From Ramazzottius varieornatus (lineage: Eukaryota > Tardigrada > Eutardigrada > Parachela > Ramazzottiidae): DNA of 64,000 nt. This document shows, piece after piece, positions 1-11,833 of the stretch. The notes under the pieces are model-generated. The model ran no database searches and had not been told where the DNA came from. It was given only the letters and a program-made list of their open reading frames with translations. The stretch spans positions 1,175,648 through 1,239,647 of the forward strand of contig BDGG01000008.1 of the NCBI GenBank assembly GCA_001949185.1. Direction: 5' to 3'. The number at the start of each line of letters is the position of its first letter. The first letter of the stretch is position 1. A program made the translations under genes and the position numbers.

Positions 1-3000
1 GGAAAAGCAGCAACTGATTGGCAAAGTCATAGCTCCCATCGGCGCAGTCAGCGGTGGAGCCGTCACGGAGCGATGGTAAGCCAAATTGTAACTATTCCCA
101 ACCTGTCTGAGGGGATGTTCCCTGCTGGGTAACCAGTGTCTATACACCGATGTAACTGATTAATATTCAGGTATCCTGTTATCTTGGAAAGAAATTCTGG
201 CGTCAAGAGCGACGATGCTGCAATCCGCATCAAAGCCAGACATCAAGTTATCAATATTCTCCCGCTGGAAAAGTACAGCGATCTGGTCGAGTACCTCAAA
301 CTTAACTACGCACAGTTATGTCGGTTCTTGGAGCCGCGAGTCGGCATCAAAGCCAAGGAAGAACTCGCGACGACCATGGTGCATATCATGCACAAACTGG
401 GCCTTTCCAGCGTTTTCCTGGTGGACGTCGTTATGGTACGCAAACCTTCTTTCACCACAAAATCAACAGCAAAATTCATCACACCATGCTCGAACTTTCT
501 TTTCCCAGAAGAGAAGGTTAGGAGGCCGGCATACGGTCTCGGAATATTCGCCTTCTCAAGTGGCGCAGTGTTCTTTGTTACTGGCTGGAAGTCTGCGCCA
601 CTTGATACTTCGTTCATCCCCACACTGTTTGCTGGCCTCCCACTTCAGCTTATTTTTTGGTTTTTATTCTCTGTAGTGCTCGAATATTGTGTTGAGTATC
701 GCGAATACTTTGCTGTATATTTTCTAAATTACTTCGAGTTTTATGGTGATGTGAGAAGTTGATTATGTATCAAGGACGAAGAATGTCAGCTTTTACGAGG
801 CTGTTGGACGAGATTGATGATGTTCTTTTCTATTCATTGCAGGAGGAGTTGAACGTGCTCGATGACTACCATCTGACGTTCCGCGGTAACTCGTTAGCCA
901 CAAAGTCAATGGAAGCCTTTCTAAAATTGGCTGGTAATCACTACTTGAACGAGGCGCTGGGTGACTTAATTCGCGCCTTGATGGAAGCCGAGGAAGACTG
1001 TGAAGTGGATAGTATGAAGTTGTCTCCCGACACCAGCCTTCCGAAGCAGCAAGAGACGCTGATGATCATGGTGGAGATGACATGGGCCAAAATTATGAAT
1101 TCGGCACGCTACTTCCCACCGGAATTGCGCGAAGTCTTCCAGACTCTCCGCGAACGCTTGACAGCTGCTGGTCGGGCCGAATTAGCCGACACACTGATTA
1201 GCGGCTGTATATTCCTGAGGTTCCTCTGCCCGGCTGTGCTGAGCCCAAGCATGTTCGGCCTGGTCCAAGAGTACCCTAATCAGAAGATTGCCCGTAATTT
1301 GACTCTAATTGCCAAAACGGTCCAAACGCTGGCTAACTTCGCCAGGTTCAATGGCAAAGAGTCGTACATGGAATTCATGAACACATTTGTCGAGAGAGAA
1401 TTACCGTCGATGCGCACTTTCCTGAAACTGATTTCGGTACGTTGATTTTTCTAGAAATTTTCAGATATAGTTAATAATTTTTCTTTAGTATAAATAGATT
1501 TAGATGTAAAAACTTTATCGATCACAAAAAAACTTTATCGATCAGGAAAAAGCGGTGTCGAGAAATTTGTGAAAATTTTTGTAAGAAATTCGGAAAACTC
1601 GTCTTTGTTGCAAAGGTCACTCACGAATAAGAGATTTTTTCTGAAGTGTTTGATCGATGATTTTCGACGGACACATGATCCTGTTTGCCCACTGATTGGC
1701 TTGTATTGTCTAGTGTTTATCTTGTGGGCGGTGAGGGTATTGTTGTGGGCAAGAGAACTCACCTGACGTTGTCCACTTACGGCGCTTCTTGCTCTTGCAG
1801 AGTCCGATGCCGATGAATATGAACGGTGCTGAGTGCAACGATGATCATGTTGATCTTGGTCGCGAACTATCCTCTCTGCACACATTGTTACGCGAGTGCC
1901 TCCTCCAAAGCAACACAATGGCCCATCGATCCACCCTAAAGAACTTACCGGAGATCCTCCAGACCTTGACCGACCAGTTGGCCCTTAGCATGCGCGTCAC
2001 CCAACCCTCGGCGGATGCCCAGTACGCCACGTACCTCTCGCGGGAAGTGCAAGAACAATTGCTGGCCAGACTGCAGAATATGAACGGGACAGTCCAGAAC
2101 GGATGTCATGACTGCCTTCAAGCCACGGGACACTCTCGAGGTAACAATCGAAATCCGGAAACGAACCAAGATAACTGTAAAACAGACGGCAAACGGACCT
2201 TGCGTGAGTGTCACCAACCTGTATACACTCATATGTCGTGATAGCAGAGGTCCGTGTATGCCGGTGCTTGAACCGCGTTGGTCGGTCGAAATCTGATGCA
2301 CTTGCATACTTGCGCATGGGTGGTGTAAGCCAGAATTCTATGCTGGTGTGTGAATTTGTTCAGGCTTGTTCGACGCGGTTTCCTTGAAGCGATCTTGGAC
2401 ATCAAGGGTCTTTCTATGTTTGCAGGTAGTCTGCCGAACACCAACTACCACCTGGGAGGAAGTCGGAGTGGACAACGGCCTCTGCGGAATGCATCGGTGA
2501 GTGCCACATTGGACACAGCCGATGACTATGTCCTCTTTAGTGCTATTGACGGTCAGTCGTACACCGTCAACGGCGCTATGGCTGCTGCCGCTGCTTCGGC
2601 CACACATCATCAAAAACATCAAGCGCAACGGGATGCCACTTCGGCCGGCAGTTCGCCACGCGATAGTCTACGGATGAACCACAGGGAGTCCGACGACAAG
2701 GCCAGGAAATCACCCGTCAAGCTGACTATCAACGGTGACTATGTCGACCTAATTGGGCTAGGTATGCTTTGACCAGAGCGCATTAGCCGCTTTGGCAAGT
2801 GCACCGCTGTATAAATTATCTTCCCGGTTTCTCGAATATCAACCTATCACGGGATCCTTAGAAAAGGTTTATGGCGTAATATCCGTCAAATTTCAGCACA
2901 ATTTACGAGCCTGTCTACCAAAATCACCCCCGCGGAATATTGCCTTATAGTCTTTATTCGCAACAAGTTTCATTTTCATCATTCACAATTTTTGCAGTTT

Positions 3001-4558
3001 TTATTTCATTCTTTTTGGTATTTCGGAGCTCGATAAACCAACTCGACAAGATCTTTTTTGGCCAAGTGGCGCACGCTCCCAGCCGGTAACGTTGTGAGCA
3101 TGCGTGACTTGGGAAAACTTCAAGATCCTTTTTTCACAGTGGCGCACTTCTCAGTGATATTGACCAATAGCGTGCGTCACTTGGCGAAATAAACGATCTT
3201 TTTGAGTTTGTTCACCTAGGTGCAATTTCATTTTTGTTTTTAAGGTAATTTTTTTGGGTCCCGTTGAAGTTAATGAAGTGGATTGTTGTTTGTAGGACGT
3301 GAGGAGCGTGGAAGTCAGACAAGTATCAGCCAGCTGTCAAGTGGCTATCAGTCCTCGTCACTTCAAGCTCGCCAAGCCAACAGCAACTCCAGCCAAAGCT
3401 GCAGTCCGATGGAGATTAGCACCGACATCTCCCCGCACAACACTTCAAAGTACGCAGTGAACCCGAACCGGAAGTCCTACATGGATTCCTCCGATCACAA
3501 CTCGAGGGCTCGCTTGTCGTCCAGCAGTGACAGCGCCGCTTCCTCCATGTCAACACCACCACGCGACCGACGCACAAACTTCTCGGCAGCCCCACGCACA
3601 AACCCCCATTGTTCACAGAACGGTAGTCTTCCTGTCAATGCTACTCCTCCTTCCCCCAAACTGGGCATAAGAGCCTTCGGTGATACCGAAAAGAGAAATA
3701 AGCTCAAGTGTAGGCCGGTCAACCGACACGCTTCCTCCTCACCCGACAGGATCTCACATGAGAACGTCGGCAGTGACCGCGACACGAAACAGGTAAGAGA
3801 TCCCCTCACGATTTCTTCAACCCAACCTACGCTGCAATGCATTAACCACAAACGGTTTTTTTTACTCTCTCAGTACGAATTGGAGATCGATCAGCTGCGA
3901 TCGCAACTTCAAGCGCTCCAAGTGAAACTCCAAGAAGCCGAAAGGAAATTGTCCAATCAGGAACAGACCACGGAGAAAGTCATTCTCGACTGGAAAGCTC
4001 AAATTGAAGCCGGTGAAGAAAGAGTAAAAAAAGAACAGATCGAGAAAGACCTCCAGATGAAAAGCATCGTTGTCAGGTATGTAAAAAGACGCTTTTGTTC
4101 GCTCAGCGTAATTGGAGAAAGTCTGCGACCGTGTTTGCGTCTTTCGCGCATCTGCATACGAACCTTCTTTGTGATGCAATGACGGCCTGTATCGATGCTG
4201 TGTCTCTCAGTCACAATTGGACCTAATGACGATCTCCTTTTTCTGCAGATTGATAAGTGTGGAGGAAGAGCTGAGACGCGAACAGTCCGAGCTGATGGGC
4301 ATGATGCGGGCCAAGCAGAAGGTGATAGAAGCTCAAGAAAAGAAGATCGAAAGCCTGAACTCGGCGAACCAGCGCTTGGTAGCCACATTGGCCCAGCTGA
4401 AAGAGTCCTCTCCATTACGAACCCGGAATGGCGCCACTGGTGGAGGTCGCACTTCTCCCTACCCTAACCCCACTTCTGGACGGATGCCGGAAGCCATTGA
4501 CGCTTTGAGCTTCCTCAACCTACCCGAGACCAAGGAGTTACGCAGTAGCTCGTGTTGA
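1..4558 (+). CDS. RasGAP of the SynGAP/DAB2IP family, 5'-truncated by window edge
   Basis: Exons read in phase: 1-75, 171-435, 843-1436, 1801-2140, 2426-2761, 3296-3792, 3874-4076, 4249-4558. The family stimulates GTP hydrolysis by Ras/Rap at the plasma membrane or synapse. The first exon encodes the end of a C2 domain (TERWYP). Exons 2-3 carry the GAP domain: the arginine-finger segment FRGNSLATKS (Arg codon 882-884) and the FLRFLCPAVLSP signature are intact. After the GAP domain come a long Ser-rich linker (exon 3296-3792) and a C-terminal coiled coil (exons 3874-4558) with the VEEELRREQ pattern typical of SynGAP/DAB2IP. The stop is TGA at 4556. The N-terminal PH/C2 part lies left of the window, so the start is unknown. 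Two introns carry hairpin repeats. It faces the DOMON gene tail to tail. Confidence 0.93.
558..603 (+). repeat. GTGGCGCAC hairpin repeat, copy 1
   Basis: First of a dispersed family. Arms of about 11 bp (AAGTGGCGCAC and its inverse GTGCGCCACTT) enclose a roughly 25-bp centre with a TTGTTGGCTGGAAG-like core, which gives the element a direction. Several copies also share a tail of about 45 bp resembling AACGATCTTGTACG then TTTGCTGGCCTCCC. This copy lies in the RasGAP intron 436-842. Confidence 0.8.
3064..3110 (-). repeat. Hairpin repeat, copy 2
   Basis: Reverse-oriented copy (core reads CCAGCCGGTAAC) in the RasGAP intron 2762-3295. Confidence 0.75.
3137..3182 (+). repeat. Hairpin repeat, copy 3
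   Basis: Forward copy 27 bp after copy 2 in the same RasGAP intron, so the pair is head to head. Confidence 0.75.
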
Positions 4559-5027
4559 ACTTGAAAGGTGCTTTTAACTTCTACGTTCCTTCTGCCCTCC
4601 TTTCTTCCTCTTTTTGTATTTTTCAAGGTTCTCTTCCTGTTTGTGATACACGTATGTGTCCTTTTCCTCCTTGACGTTTTACAAGAGGCGTTCGTCGTTG
4701 TACAGATTTAGTTATTGCAGTACTGTCTAGGTTAACCTAAGTTGTCTCTTTCTAGTATTTCAAAGTTACTGCACAGTTTTCAGAATATCAAATCTATTTT
4801 ATCGGTTTCTTTACTCTTTTTATGCAAGTGACAAATTTCAGTTTCAGTGAAACTTGTCTAACTTATTCAGTAAACGATCTGATCATACTTTCGTCCAGTC
4901 AACTTCCGGTCCTTCGTTTGCGGAAACATATTTACACAAGAACCTTTTGGCACAGTCACAAAAGTACTTATTTAATCCACATCGATTTGCTGTAAACTGC
5001 ACAACCATATGGAACTCGACTATCTCA
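4559..5027. other. Convergent intergenic region
   Basis: Holds the 3' untranslated regions of the RasGAP (+) and DOMON (-) genes. It is T-rich just after the RasGAP stop. No canonical AATAAA was seen near that stop and no further gene was recognised. Confidence 0.6.
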
Positions 5028-5930
5028 CTAAAAAGTGACCATCAGTGGAGCGCTGGTACCGGGATCCACGTCGTGCGCCATGATCGTCCCTACCGAAGAA
5101 ACATGCCGCGTAAGCTATGCAACCCAAATACGAAACGCCGACCAACGGATCACACATGTCGACTTACCGTCTTTATGAGGTCCAGTGGCGATGATGAGGC
5201 TGTGCTTCGTGGTTCCCAGATCGAAAACCTTATCGTCAATGGTTATCTTTTTGTTGATATCCGCCTCACAAGACAGCATAGCTCCATCTACCGAGGTCTT
5301 CCCGACCTTGATTTGAGATTGCTAAAAGAACGAGACATAAATCATCCAGTCTGCTATTGTACCTCCGTCTCTCATATCCGCGTAGCCAGCGCATCCGGGT
5401 GGGCCAGTCTGGTTCAGTCAATAATTCAAGGTCAACCTACATCAATTTTTGCAGGTCCCGTGTTGAAGTGCTCCGTGGGATGATTAAAGGTAAGCTCCGC
5501 AATGGCTTTTCCTCCTTGTTCCAAGCAGTGAACCACAGGTGCATTCAACATACCACCACTCTGTAACAAGAAACGACACAGACCTCAGACAATGAGCTTT
5601 GGAAAAGGCTGCCCGAGTTACGGCGATAGACATGCTGAAGAGGGAACGTGTCAAGACTCAAGAGCTTACTTCAGAGAACCCAACAGCGATCCATCGGTTG
5701 GCAAGACTCAGCTTCAAAGCTCCCAAGGCTTTTCCAGTCAAGTTAACATGGACTCCAGTCGGTGTGGGAGAAACGACGGCCAAGACGTCACAAGCATTGG
5801 TGTCCACGCATCCTGAGGGTAAACCTACACAAAGTGCTCCAATAGCGGAACAGGCAGCTGGTCCAGCTGCTGCATAGGCTCCAGCAGCAGAAAGAACCAA
5901 GAGCACCACAACAGAGATGAGTCCTGCCAT
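5028..5930 (-). CDS. Secreted single-DOMON-domain protein
   Basis: Four exons on the minus strand: 5670-5930, 5441-5560, 5168-5321, 5028-5089, all with GT-AG borders and consistent phase, giving 198 residues. The start Met at 5930 opens a clear signal peptide (MAGLISVVVLLVLSAAGAYA). The mature part begins with a Cys-rich lead (PAACSAIGALCVGLPSGC), followed by WIAVGFSE, APVVHC, and finally LIIATGPH. This pattern matches the DOMON domain of ferric-chelate-reductase-like (FRRS1) proteins, which bind haem or sugar. No reelin or cytochrome b561 domain follows, so this is a stand-alone extracellular DOMON protein. Ligand and role are unknown. A tttag acceptor lies 18 nt upstream of the ATG, so a 5' UTR intron or trans-splice site is possible. 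Confidence 0.85.
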
Positions 5931-6266
5931 TTTGATTATATGCCCAGCTAAATTTGAATACTCAGATGGACCAGAAGCTGGCAATGTCTGGAGTCAACTA
6001 GACGAAAAGCTCTTGCGACTGACTTTATCGAGTTAATGAGTATACGTGTTTCTGCCGTAAGCGTTGTTTGATGGCACCAATAAGTCATGGTCAAAACTTT
6101 TCATGACCCATGTGAGACCCGGTTGCGGAGAAAAGGCGTGACAATGAGCCAAGGCAGTATGCGGAACTAGATGCCTTTGCCACTTTACATTTGAATGCCA
6201 AAAGTAGTGTCTAGTCCGTAATGTTCATTGTCAGCGTCACGTAATACCCGTAATGCAGTTGCAAAG
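5931..6266. other. Intergenic, DOMON promoter side
   Basis: About 336 bp between the DOMON start and the EXOSC8 stop, both minus strand. It presumably holds the EXOSC8 3' UTR and DOMON promoter. No other feature seen. Confidence 0.5.
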
Positions 6267-8306
6267 TCAATTTTCGACATTGCGATTCAGTTTTACGATT
6301 TTGTCTTGTGGTATTAAACTATCTGCAGACGGAGGACTGCCCAGAACATTCATTAGGTTCATCTTTTGCTGGTTGGCCGCAAGAGTGATTTGGTTCAGCG
6401 GCTCTCCAGTAGAACCTTCCGGAAGCGAGCCATCTGCAATTAGGAAGGCTTCATGAAATACACTGTCTCACATTGTCAACTAGACTACGGCAGTACAGGG
6501 GAAGTCAGAACTTTCATCGACAATTTTTCTTTGCACAAGCACAACGTGCATGATCAGCATTTCAACTGGCACATCTTTCCGTTGTCAACGGCTGCAATGG
6601 TGCGCCACTCAAAATAACGATCGTTACGTTTTGACGCATTTTTAACGATCTATTATGCCCAGCTGAGGCCAGCTCCCAGTTCACCATTATGATATTAGCT
6701 CGTCGTGAAAACCTCAGGTGAAATGAACGAAGCAAACCATACCTAAGACCTGGAAGAACAGCAACGACGTTTCGCCCTGTGCTACTGCAAGAACTACGGT
6801 ATCAGCAGCACGCTCTTCTTCCGCTGTAGGTCCACCAATGACGGTAGTCCTGCAACAAAGCAAAAGTCCGATACCGTCAAATCGACATAATACGAAGTCA
6901 ATGACAAAACAAAGCTCTCAGTTCCCGCTCACCCAATCAGAGCGAATGTGGAGGAAACTTGTGGATTTCTCAGGAGCTCAGCTGACTGAAGGCTGTCCCA
7001 GTCATAGCTGAAGGAGTCTTCGCTTGGGTTGTGAGACCACTTCGGGAGCCTCACTACGAAATAACGAAACAAAATTACCAACTAAAGCAGCCAAACAAAG
7101 AAATGAAGAGTTATTCTACTCACGAAGTTACCTCGCTGAAGGGATGCTACAAGAGCAAGAAAAGCGGTGTCTATTACGCAACCATCATCATGAAGGACAT
7201 TAATGGTTATGAAGAGATGCACCACAACCTGGAAGAACAGAAATAAGGAGCTCAAAGCCGTTAAGGCAATTTGAGCAATTTTCGATTTCGCAATTTTGAG
7301 ATTAAACTTACTCTTCCAGGAATGAGAATGAGCTTCGACTCGTCGATCAGATCGAATTCGTCAATCAAAGTTTCCAACAAGACCTCACGTTCCAGGTTGA
7401 TGGTGTGAGTTCGGTCTTCCATGTTGTCCATGTCGACTTCATGATCAGAATCTTCATCGTTTGCAGCCGGAAATGGGGTTCGGCGGGGATCACCAGGATA
7501 TGTAGCCTTCAAATCTGTCAAAGAACTAAACGGTAACGAAGCTGTCGAAACTCTAAGCGATAAAAGACTGCGTATGGACTTACGAATCAAGTTGAGGTCC
7601 GGATCCGATTCTCTAAGGTTCTAAAAAACCTGGACTATGACTTTGTCAGAGAGGCACCATGTCATAGCGGCAAACTGACAACCGTGTTAATTTATTCTTT
7701 CACGCGTCTCCGCCAAGGAATCGGAACCTTGAACAGGCAAAAAAGAACAAGAAGGTTCCTTACGAGCGATATACAGGAGGATACTCGTGTGGCACCAATC
7801 CGGGCAATACACAGAACGTCTTCCGGGTCCTTACCTAGAGAAGGGAAGACAAGTTGTGACTCTTGACACTGACACTTGTAATCCATGGACAAACGGCTCC
7901 TTTGTCCGGCCGCGTAATGTGTTCCTAGTAGTTTCAACGTACATTTGTACTCTGAAAGAATGGCGTCCCGGAATGAGTTCACGTTACGTCCATCGGATCG
8001 TTTTCCACCGATCTACAATAGAGCGAGCAACACGTACCCGTAATATGACATGACATACCACAGAATGTCAGAGGATACACCGGAGCAATAATCTTTACCA
8101 GATCTTTCCGAAGTAAGTCCTTTTGATTCAGCAGCCTGCAATTACTTGCCAATTAGAATGCATAAACAACATCTGCTCGACTGAACGCCAGAGGCCACTT
8201 GGAACCAAAGATGGTGCGATGAAAGAAAATGACAAAAAAAGGCCGAAGATGAACAGATAGCGAATTTCCAATGTTAGACTCACCGGCAAGGAAACGGCGT
8301 CGTCAT
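6267..8306 (-). CDS. EXOSC8: Exosome complex subunit RRP43
   Basis: Ten exons join in phase on the minus strand: 8284-8306, 8099-8135, 7943-8012, 7764-7834, 7584-7620, 7312-7514, 7132-7228, 6933-7053, 6743-6849, 6267-6433 (310 residues; human protein 276). The family forms part of the RNase-PH-like ring of the 3'-5' RNA exosome in nucleus and cytoplasm and is non-catalytic in animals. Diagnostic blocks: KRSDGR near the N-terminus, a LCIARIGATRVSS strand, LILIPGR, the DDGCVIDTAFLALVASL helix, and LPKW. The start is the ATG nearest to the first coding exon. A longer acidic insert (NDEDSDHEVDMD) sits in exon 7312-7514. Several exons are too short to stand out as ORFs, so the model depends on homology and phase; the extreme N-terminus is least certain. 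Confidence 0.85.
6561..6609 (+). repeat. Hairpin repeat, copy 4 (left arm degenerate)
   Basis: The right arm GGTGCGCCACT is intact and followed by the AACGATC tail motif. It lies in the last EXOSC8 intron (6434-6742). Confidence 0.6.
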
Positions 8307-8613
8307 CGTCGTCACAACTTTGATACCACTATGGATGACAAACTCCAAGTTGTCCAGTGGTAAGCTTCTCGAACTAGCGTGGGAGGTCCGAAATAGATAG
8401 CTTCTGGAAGATGGACAAGGAGAATTAGTACTGTACTCGTAAGGAAGATGGGAAAACAAGAAAATCGGAATTCGGAGTAAATTCCTTCGATCAGTCAAAC
8501 AATCAGCGGATATCAAGCTGACGTACCGCCTTGCCAGCCAATAGTGTTGCGTATCAGCGACAATGGCATGCGAAACTGGTTCCAAAAATAACCCGAAACT
8601 GGAAGCAAAAAGA

Positions 8614-8715
8614 TGCTCTAGGGCGGGTTCGAACCGCCGATATCCGCATGACTTGCAGGGCATGGGCCTGATACTGCATATAAGTACGGCGCATTAACCA
8701 CTATGCTACAAGAGC
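8614..8715 (-). tRNA. tRNA-Ile (anticodon UAU) with intron
   Basis: Minus-strand cloverleaf. Acceptor stem GCTCTTG pairs with CTAGAGC (one T-T mismatch). D-arm GCAT...ATGC. Anticodon stem CCGTA pairs with TGCGG. The loop CTTATA is split by an intron of about 29 nt after position 37. T-arm is GGCGG-TTCGAAC-CCGCC. A discriminator A is followed by a TTTTT run (complement of 8607-8611) that would terminate RNA polymerase III. Intron-bearing tRNA-Ile(UAU) is well known in animals. The gene sits between the carbonic anhydrase and EXOSC8 genes. CCA is not encoded. Confidence 0.9.
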
Positions 8716-9064
8716 CTTTCTACGTTACGCGACAGACTTATCCCGTAGAGCTGAAATTCAAGCCAATCTCGCCGCGCTCTTTTGACAGTGCTCGGAAACA
8801 AAGACCGAACTTGCCCTTCAATTCCAGACTCCGGCCACAAAAAAGTGCTTTAAAAGGAACAAAGCCTAAAGAAGATCTCATTTTTAGATTTTTCGGCCTG
8901 AACCGTGCTGGCCAGAAAGCAAGTACGACCTCGAACCTCACGAGAAAAACCTGCGGAACAGTCTCGATAAAAGAGAACGGCTTTTTTTATTTGGTAAAAC
9001 TTCGGAACAGAATGTCGATAACTGTAAATGCATCCTATTTGTGCCAGAACGGTTCATGAAAAAT
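8716..9064. other. Intergenic between carbonic anhydrase and tRNA
   Basis: About 350 bp. Contains a short open frame on each strand without recognisable similarity; nothing is supported. Confidence 0.4.
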
Positions 9065-11099
9065 TCAGCCCGAAAAATAGTTGACCACTCTGCCGCTCAC
9101 TTCCTGGTAGGGTCGATAGTTGTCCACGATACGTTCTCCATCTGCTTCGTTGTGGGAATCCTCATGATTCGTATCTGCTGTTTCCACATGCCCATTTGTA
9201 GCGTGTGCATGACCAGAGAGAATTCTGCGGAATCTTTGCAGCTGGAGCCGAGTGATGGGAATGGGATGCTGCATCAAGGTCCACTGCAGGTGCTGACTAC
9301 ACGGCGGGGTCGTCAGCGAACCGTAGTACCGGAAGTACTGTGGCTGGGATGGAAGAAGCTGCGACAGGGTGAAACCCGGCAATCTCACGGTCTTTGTCCC
9401 TGCGAAAAAGAGCACAATCAGATGAGACTTGTTTAGGAGCAACTCACTAATTAGTTACCCTTGCAATCAAACTCGACCAGATCGTTGCCCTAAGTGGCGC
9501 ACGTTCTCATTGTTATTGACAGAAACTGTGCACCATCTGGGAGCGCAGTCTGGCCGAGTTCGTTGTATGTTAAGGTATTCGGTGGATTATGTTATGTGGA
9601 CTATACCGAATCTGCGGACAGTGAGAACGGTACTGCTGATCATATCCATAGGCTCCAAATCATTCACGCTTGCTTCGTTCTCGTCTTTTGTGGAAAGTTC
9701 AAACAGAACGCCCAGTACAGCAATTTTGTATGGACCGGAACTATTTGCCGAGTTAATGTGCACTAGATGGACCTGTCAGGGAGAAAAAGCACAGCCAAGG
9801 ATAGAGGCGAATTTTAGGCAGATTATGCAAATGGCTAAAATCTTATTGAGGAAGAGCTAACTCGCTCCTTCCCGCCTTTTGGAAAGAAAGAAAGAAGGTA
9901 CCACCAACTAACTTCCAGAGGATATTGCTTTCCATCGATCGCATGTTCTGAACCGCGACTGTCATTGCCGCCCCAGTGAAAATGTAACTGTCGAAAGTCG
10001 TATTGTCCTTCAACAAGTCCTCCGCCGGTTAGCTGCGGTACCTCAATGAATTCCGCCGAGAACTGAACTGTCAAGAAAGACAAGTGCTCGTGAGGGTTAT
10101 TATGAAGGATGAGGAAAACTCTCGAGTCAGCGAGAAATTCTCACACCACATGCGCCATCATGTTGACATTTATTTGATGGATTTTAATTTTGATGTTTGA
10201 GACGTGCGAAAAGGATTCTTTTTGCGCCAACATATCCCACGGAATCCAATCGGTTAAAGCGACGTAAAATGAACTGCTGAACATATTACTGGACTCAATC
10301 TTAGGTTCCCCATAGCAAACGAGATCTATTAAGCGAAAAGAAAAAACGAAAAGAGAAAATTCAGCCCAGGTAGCCCTTGGGTCCCCACCCTTCCACCCCT
10401 CACTCTAGCTCAGGATTAAACATAGGTTACTCTCAAGCATATCGAGCAAGAGAACGCTTGATATTTTTTCATACCAGTATGACCGTTATTGGAAACAGTC
10501 CAGACGTCATTCGCTGGTCTGGCTTCATAGTTGATGTATTCCATGGGAACCAACAGGCTATTGTTAATCACCCGGCTTGTTTCGATGTTGATGGGAGACT
10601 GGATGTTTAGGTCACAGTCCGCGTACTTCTTACCCCAGTCCTTCGGGAGCAGCACTATAGAAAAAAGTCTGAATTGATTCATGATCTCCGCGCACTCTCT
10701 AACAGTCATCAATAAATGATAGCAACTTGGCAATGACCAGAAGCAAAGCGTGCAAAAACGCCGAAGGTTTCTGGAGTGGTCGTAGAATTTTTCGTTTGAT
10801 CCAGCAATCTCCGAACAATTTCGAACCGGAAACTCAGGTGTGGCAACTTCAGTCGTTCCCGACTTAATCGGGTTCCGAAGTTTTTTTCACCGTCACTTAC
10901 TTTTGATCTTTTGGAGTACGCCATAGCCCCAATGATGGTCACTCGTATCTTCGGGGACCTGGTCGAAGATGCTTCCAACAAGTATCTGAAGCTCCCTGGG
11001 TTTCCACAAGATGGTCGGCAATATAAGAAGAGCAGAAAACACAGAAAACGCCAAGATCAAGATGAGGCACCCGAGGCAGTAGCGAGTCCAAGAACCCAT
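9065..11099 (-). CDS. Alpha-class carbonic anhydrase with N-terminal membrane anchor
   Basis: Five exons on the minus strand: 10901-11099, 10475-10654, 9913-10067, 9607-9772, 9065-9399; all borders are GT-AG and phases agree, giving 344 residues. It hydrates CO2 to bicarbonate. The zinc site is complete: LHFHWG supplies two His and VHLVH the third. NNGHT places the proton-shuttle His, and SLTTPPCS and DNYRP are conserved. QSPINI is present near the N-terminus of the domain. Residues about 7-30 are strongly hydrophobic (CLGCLILILAFSVFSALLIL), so the enzyme is secreted or a type II membrane protein facing outside. A His/Asp/Glu-rich insert (ATNGHVETADTNHEDSHNEAD) lies near the C-terminus before DNYRP. 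Confidence 0.93.
9492..9537 (+). repeat. Hairpin repeat, copy 5
   Basis: Lies in the last carbonic anhydrase intron (9400-9606); the right arm is partly decayed (GTGCACCATCT). Confidence 0.7.
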
Positions 11100-11356
11100 C
11101 GTTCAGCACTGGTTTCTCGTTTGAAAGAAAAACATCAAGGAGGATATTTCCGGTCAGGTTCATATGCAGCCTGCCAGACGGATAAACTGTTGGATGGGTA
11201 CTTCACTTTGATGAGAACTTATATATGTATGCTTGAAGGAAGGAACTATTGAAGAACGGCGTGACGGATTGCGAAAGAATCGATCACGCCGAATCTGTCA
11301 ATGAAATGTGTGCCTGGTTCCTCCCTAACTGAACGGAAACAAGCTGGGTTCTTCAC

Positions 11357-11833
11357 TAGTCCTCCTCACGACGAGCTGTTTATGTCGCAAACGGTTGATT
11401 TAAAATCTGAATTTGCTTGATCAACGGAAATTAGTCGTGAGTGAGGCAAATTGCGTTTTTCGAAAGTCTCGGAAACGGGAGCGGAAATGCGCGAGTTTTG
11501 CGGGGTAGGTTTTTTGGCAAACTTTGCCTCCTGACTAGGCTGAAATTCATGGTTTTCTCTCTGGCTAGTCTCTGTCTGTCGATATCCCCGACACTAATAG
11601 GTATCAAGAAGCCCATACGTGAAACGGTACCTCGCAACGTGAAGCACTGTGCAGACAGAGATCAGCTGAGAAATGAAAAATTGAAACTTCGAGTCAAGTG
11701 TGCAGAGAATAATCCGTTTTCACTTTCAAGATAAGCTACTCGAGGGCTGCTTATCTTGAAAGCGAAATTTCGTAATCCACTTTCAAGATCAACACAATCA
11801 ACGGAGTTTTATGGCCTGTCGTGAGGAGGACTA
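11357..11833. mobile_element. TA-flanked MITE (Tc1/mariner-type)
   Basis: A perfect 16-bp inverted repeat, TAGTCCTCCTCACGAC, bounds a 477-bp segment. The outer TA is likely the target-site duplication. There is no transposase; the internal 97-codon frame is featureless. An internal hairpin (11723-11762) has 14-bp arms CTTTCAAGATAAGC. This looks like a non-autonomous element. Confidence 0.75.

Noticed and set aside
7031-7246. 71-codon + ORF ending HHNLEEQK
   Set aside because: Antisense to EXOSC8 exons 7132-7228 and 7053, which have clear homology on the minus strand.
7840-7958. A minus-strand frame giving VQMYVETTRNTLRGRTKEPF with splice-like borders
   Set aside because: It looked protein-like but would need a 36-nt intron and breaks EXOSC8 homology. 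The other frame gives KRSDGR followed by LCIARIGATRVSS, matching RRP43 in order and spacing, so this stretch is intron.
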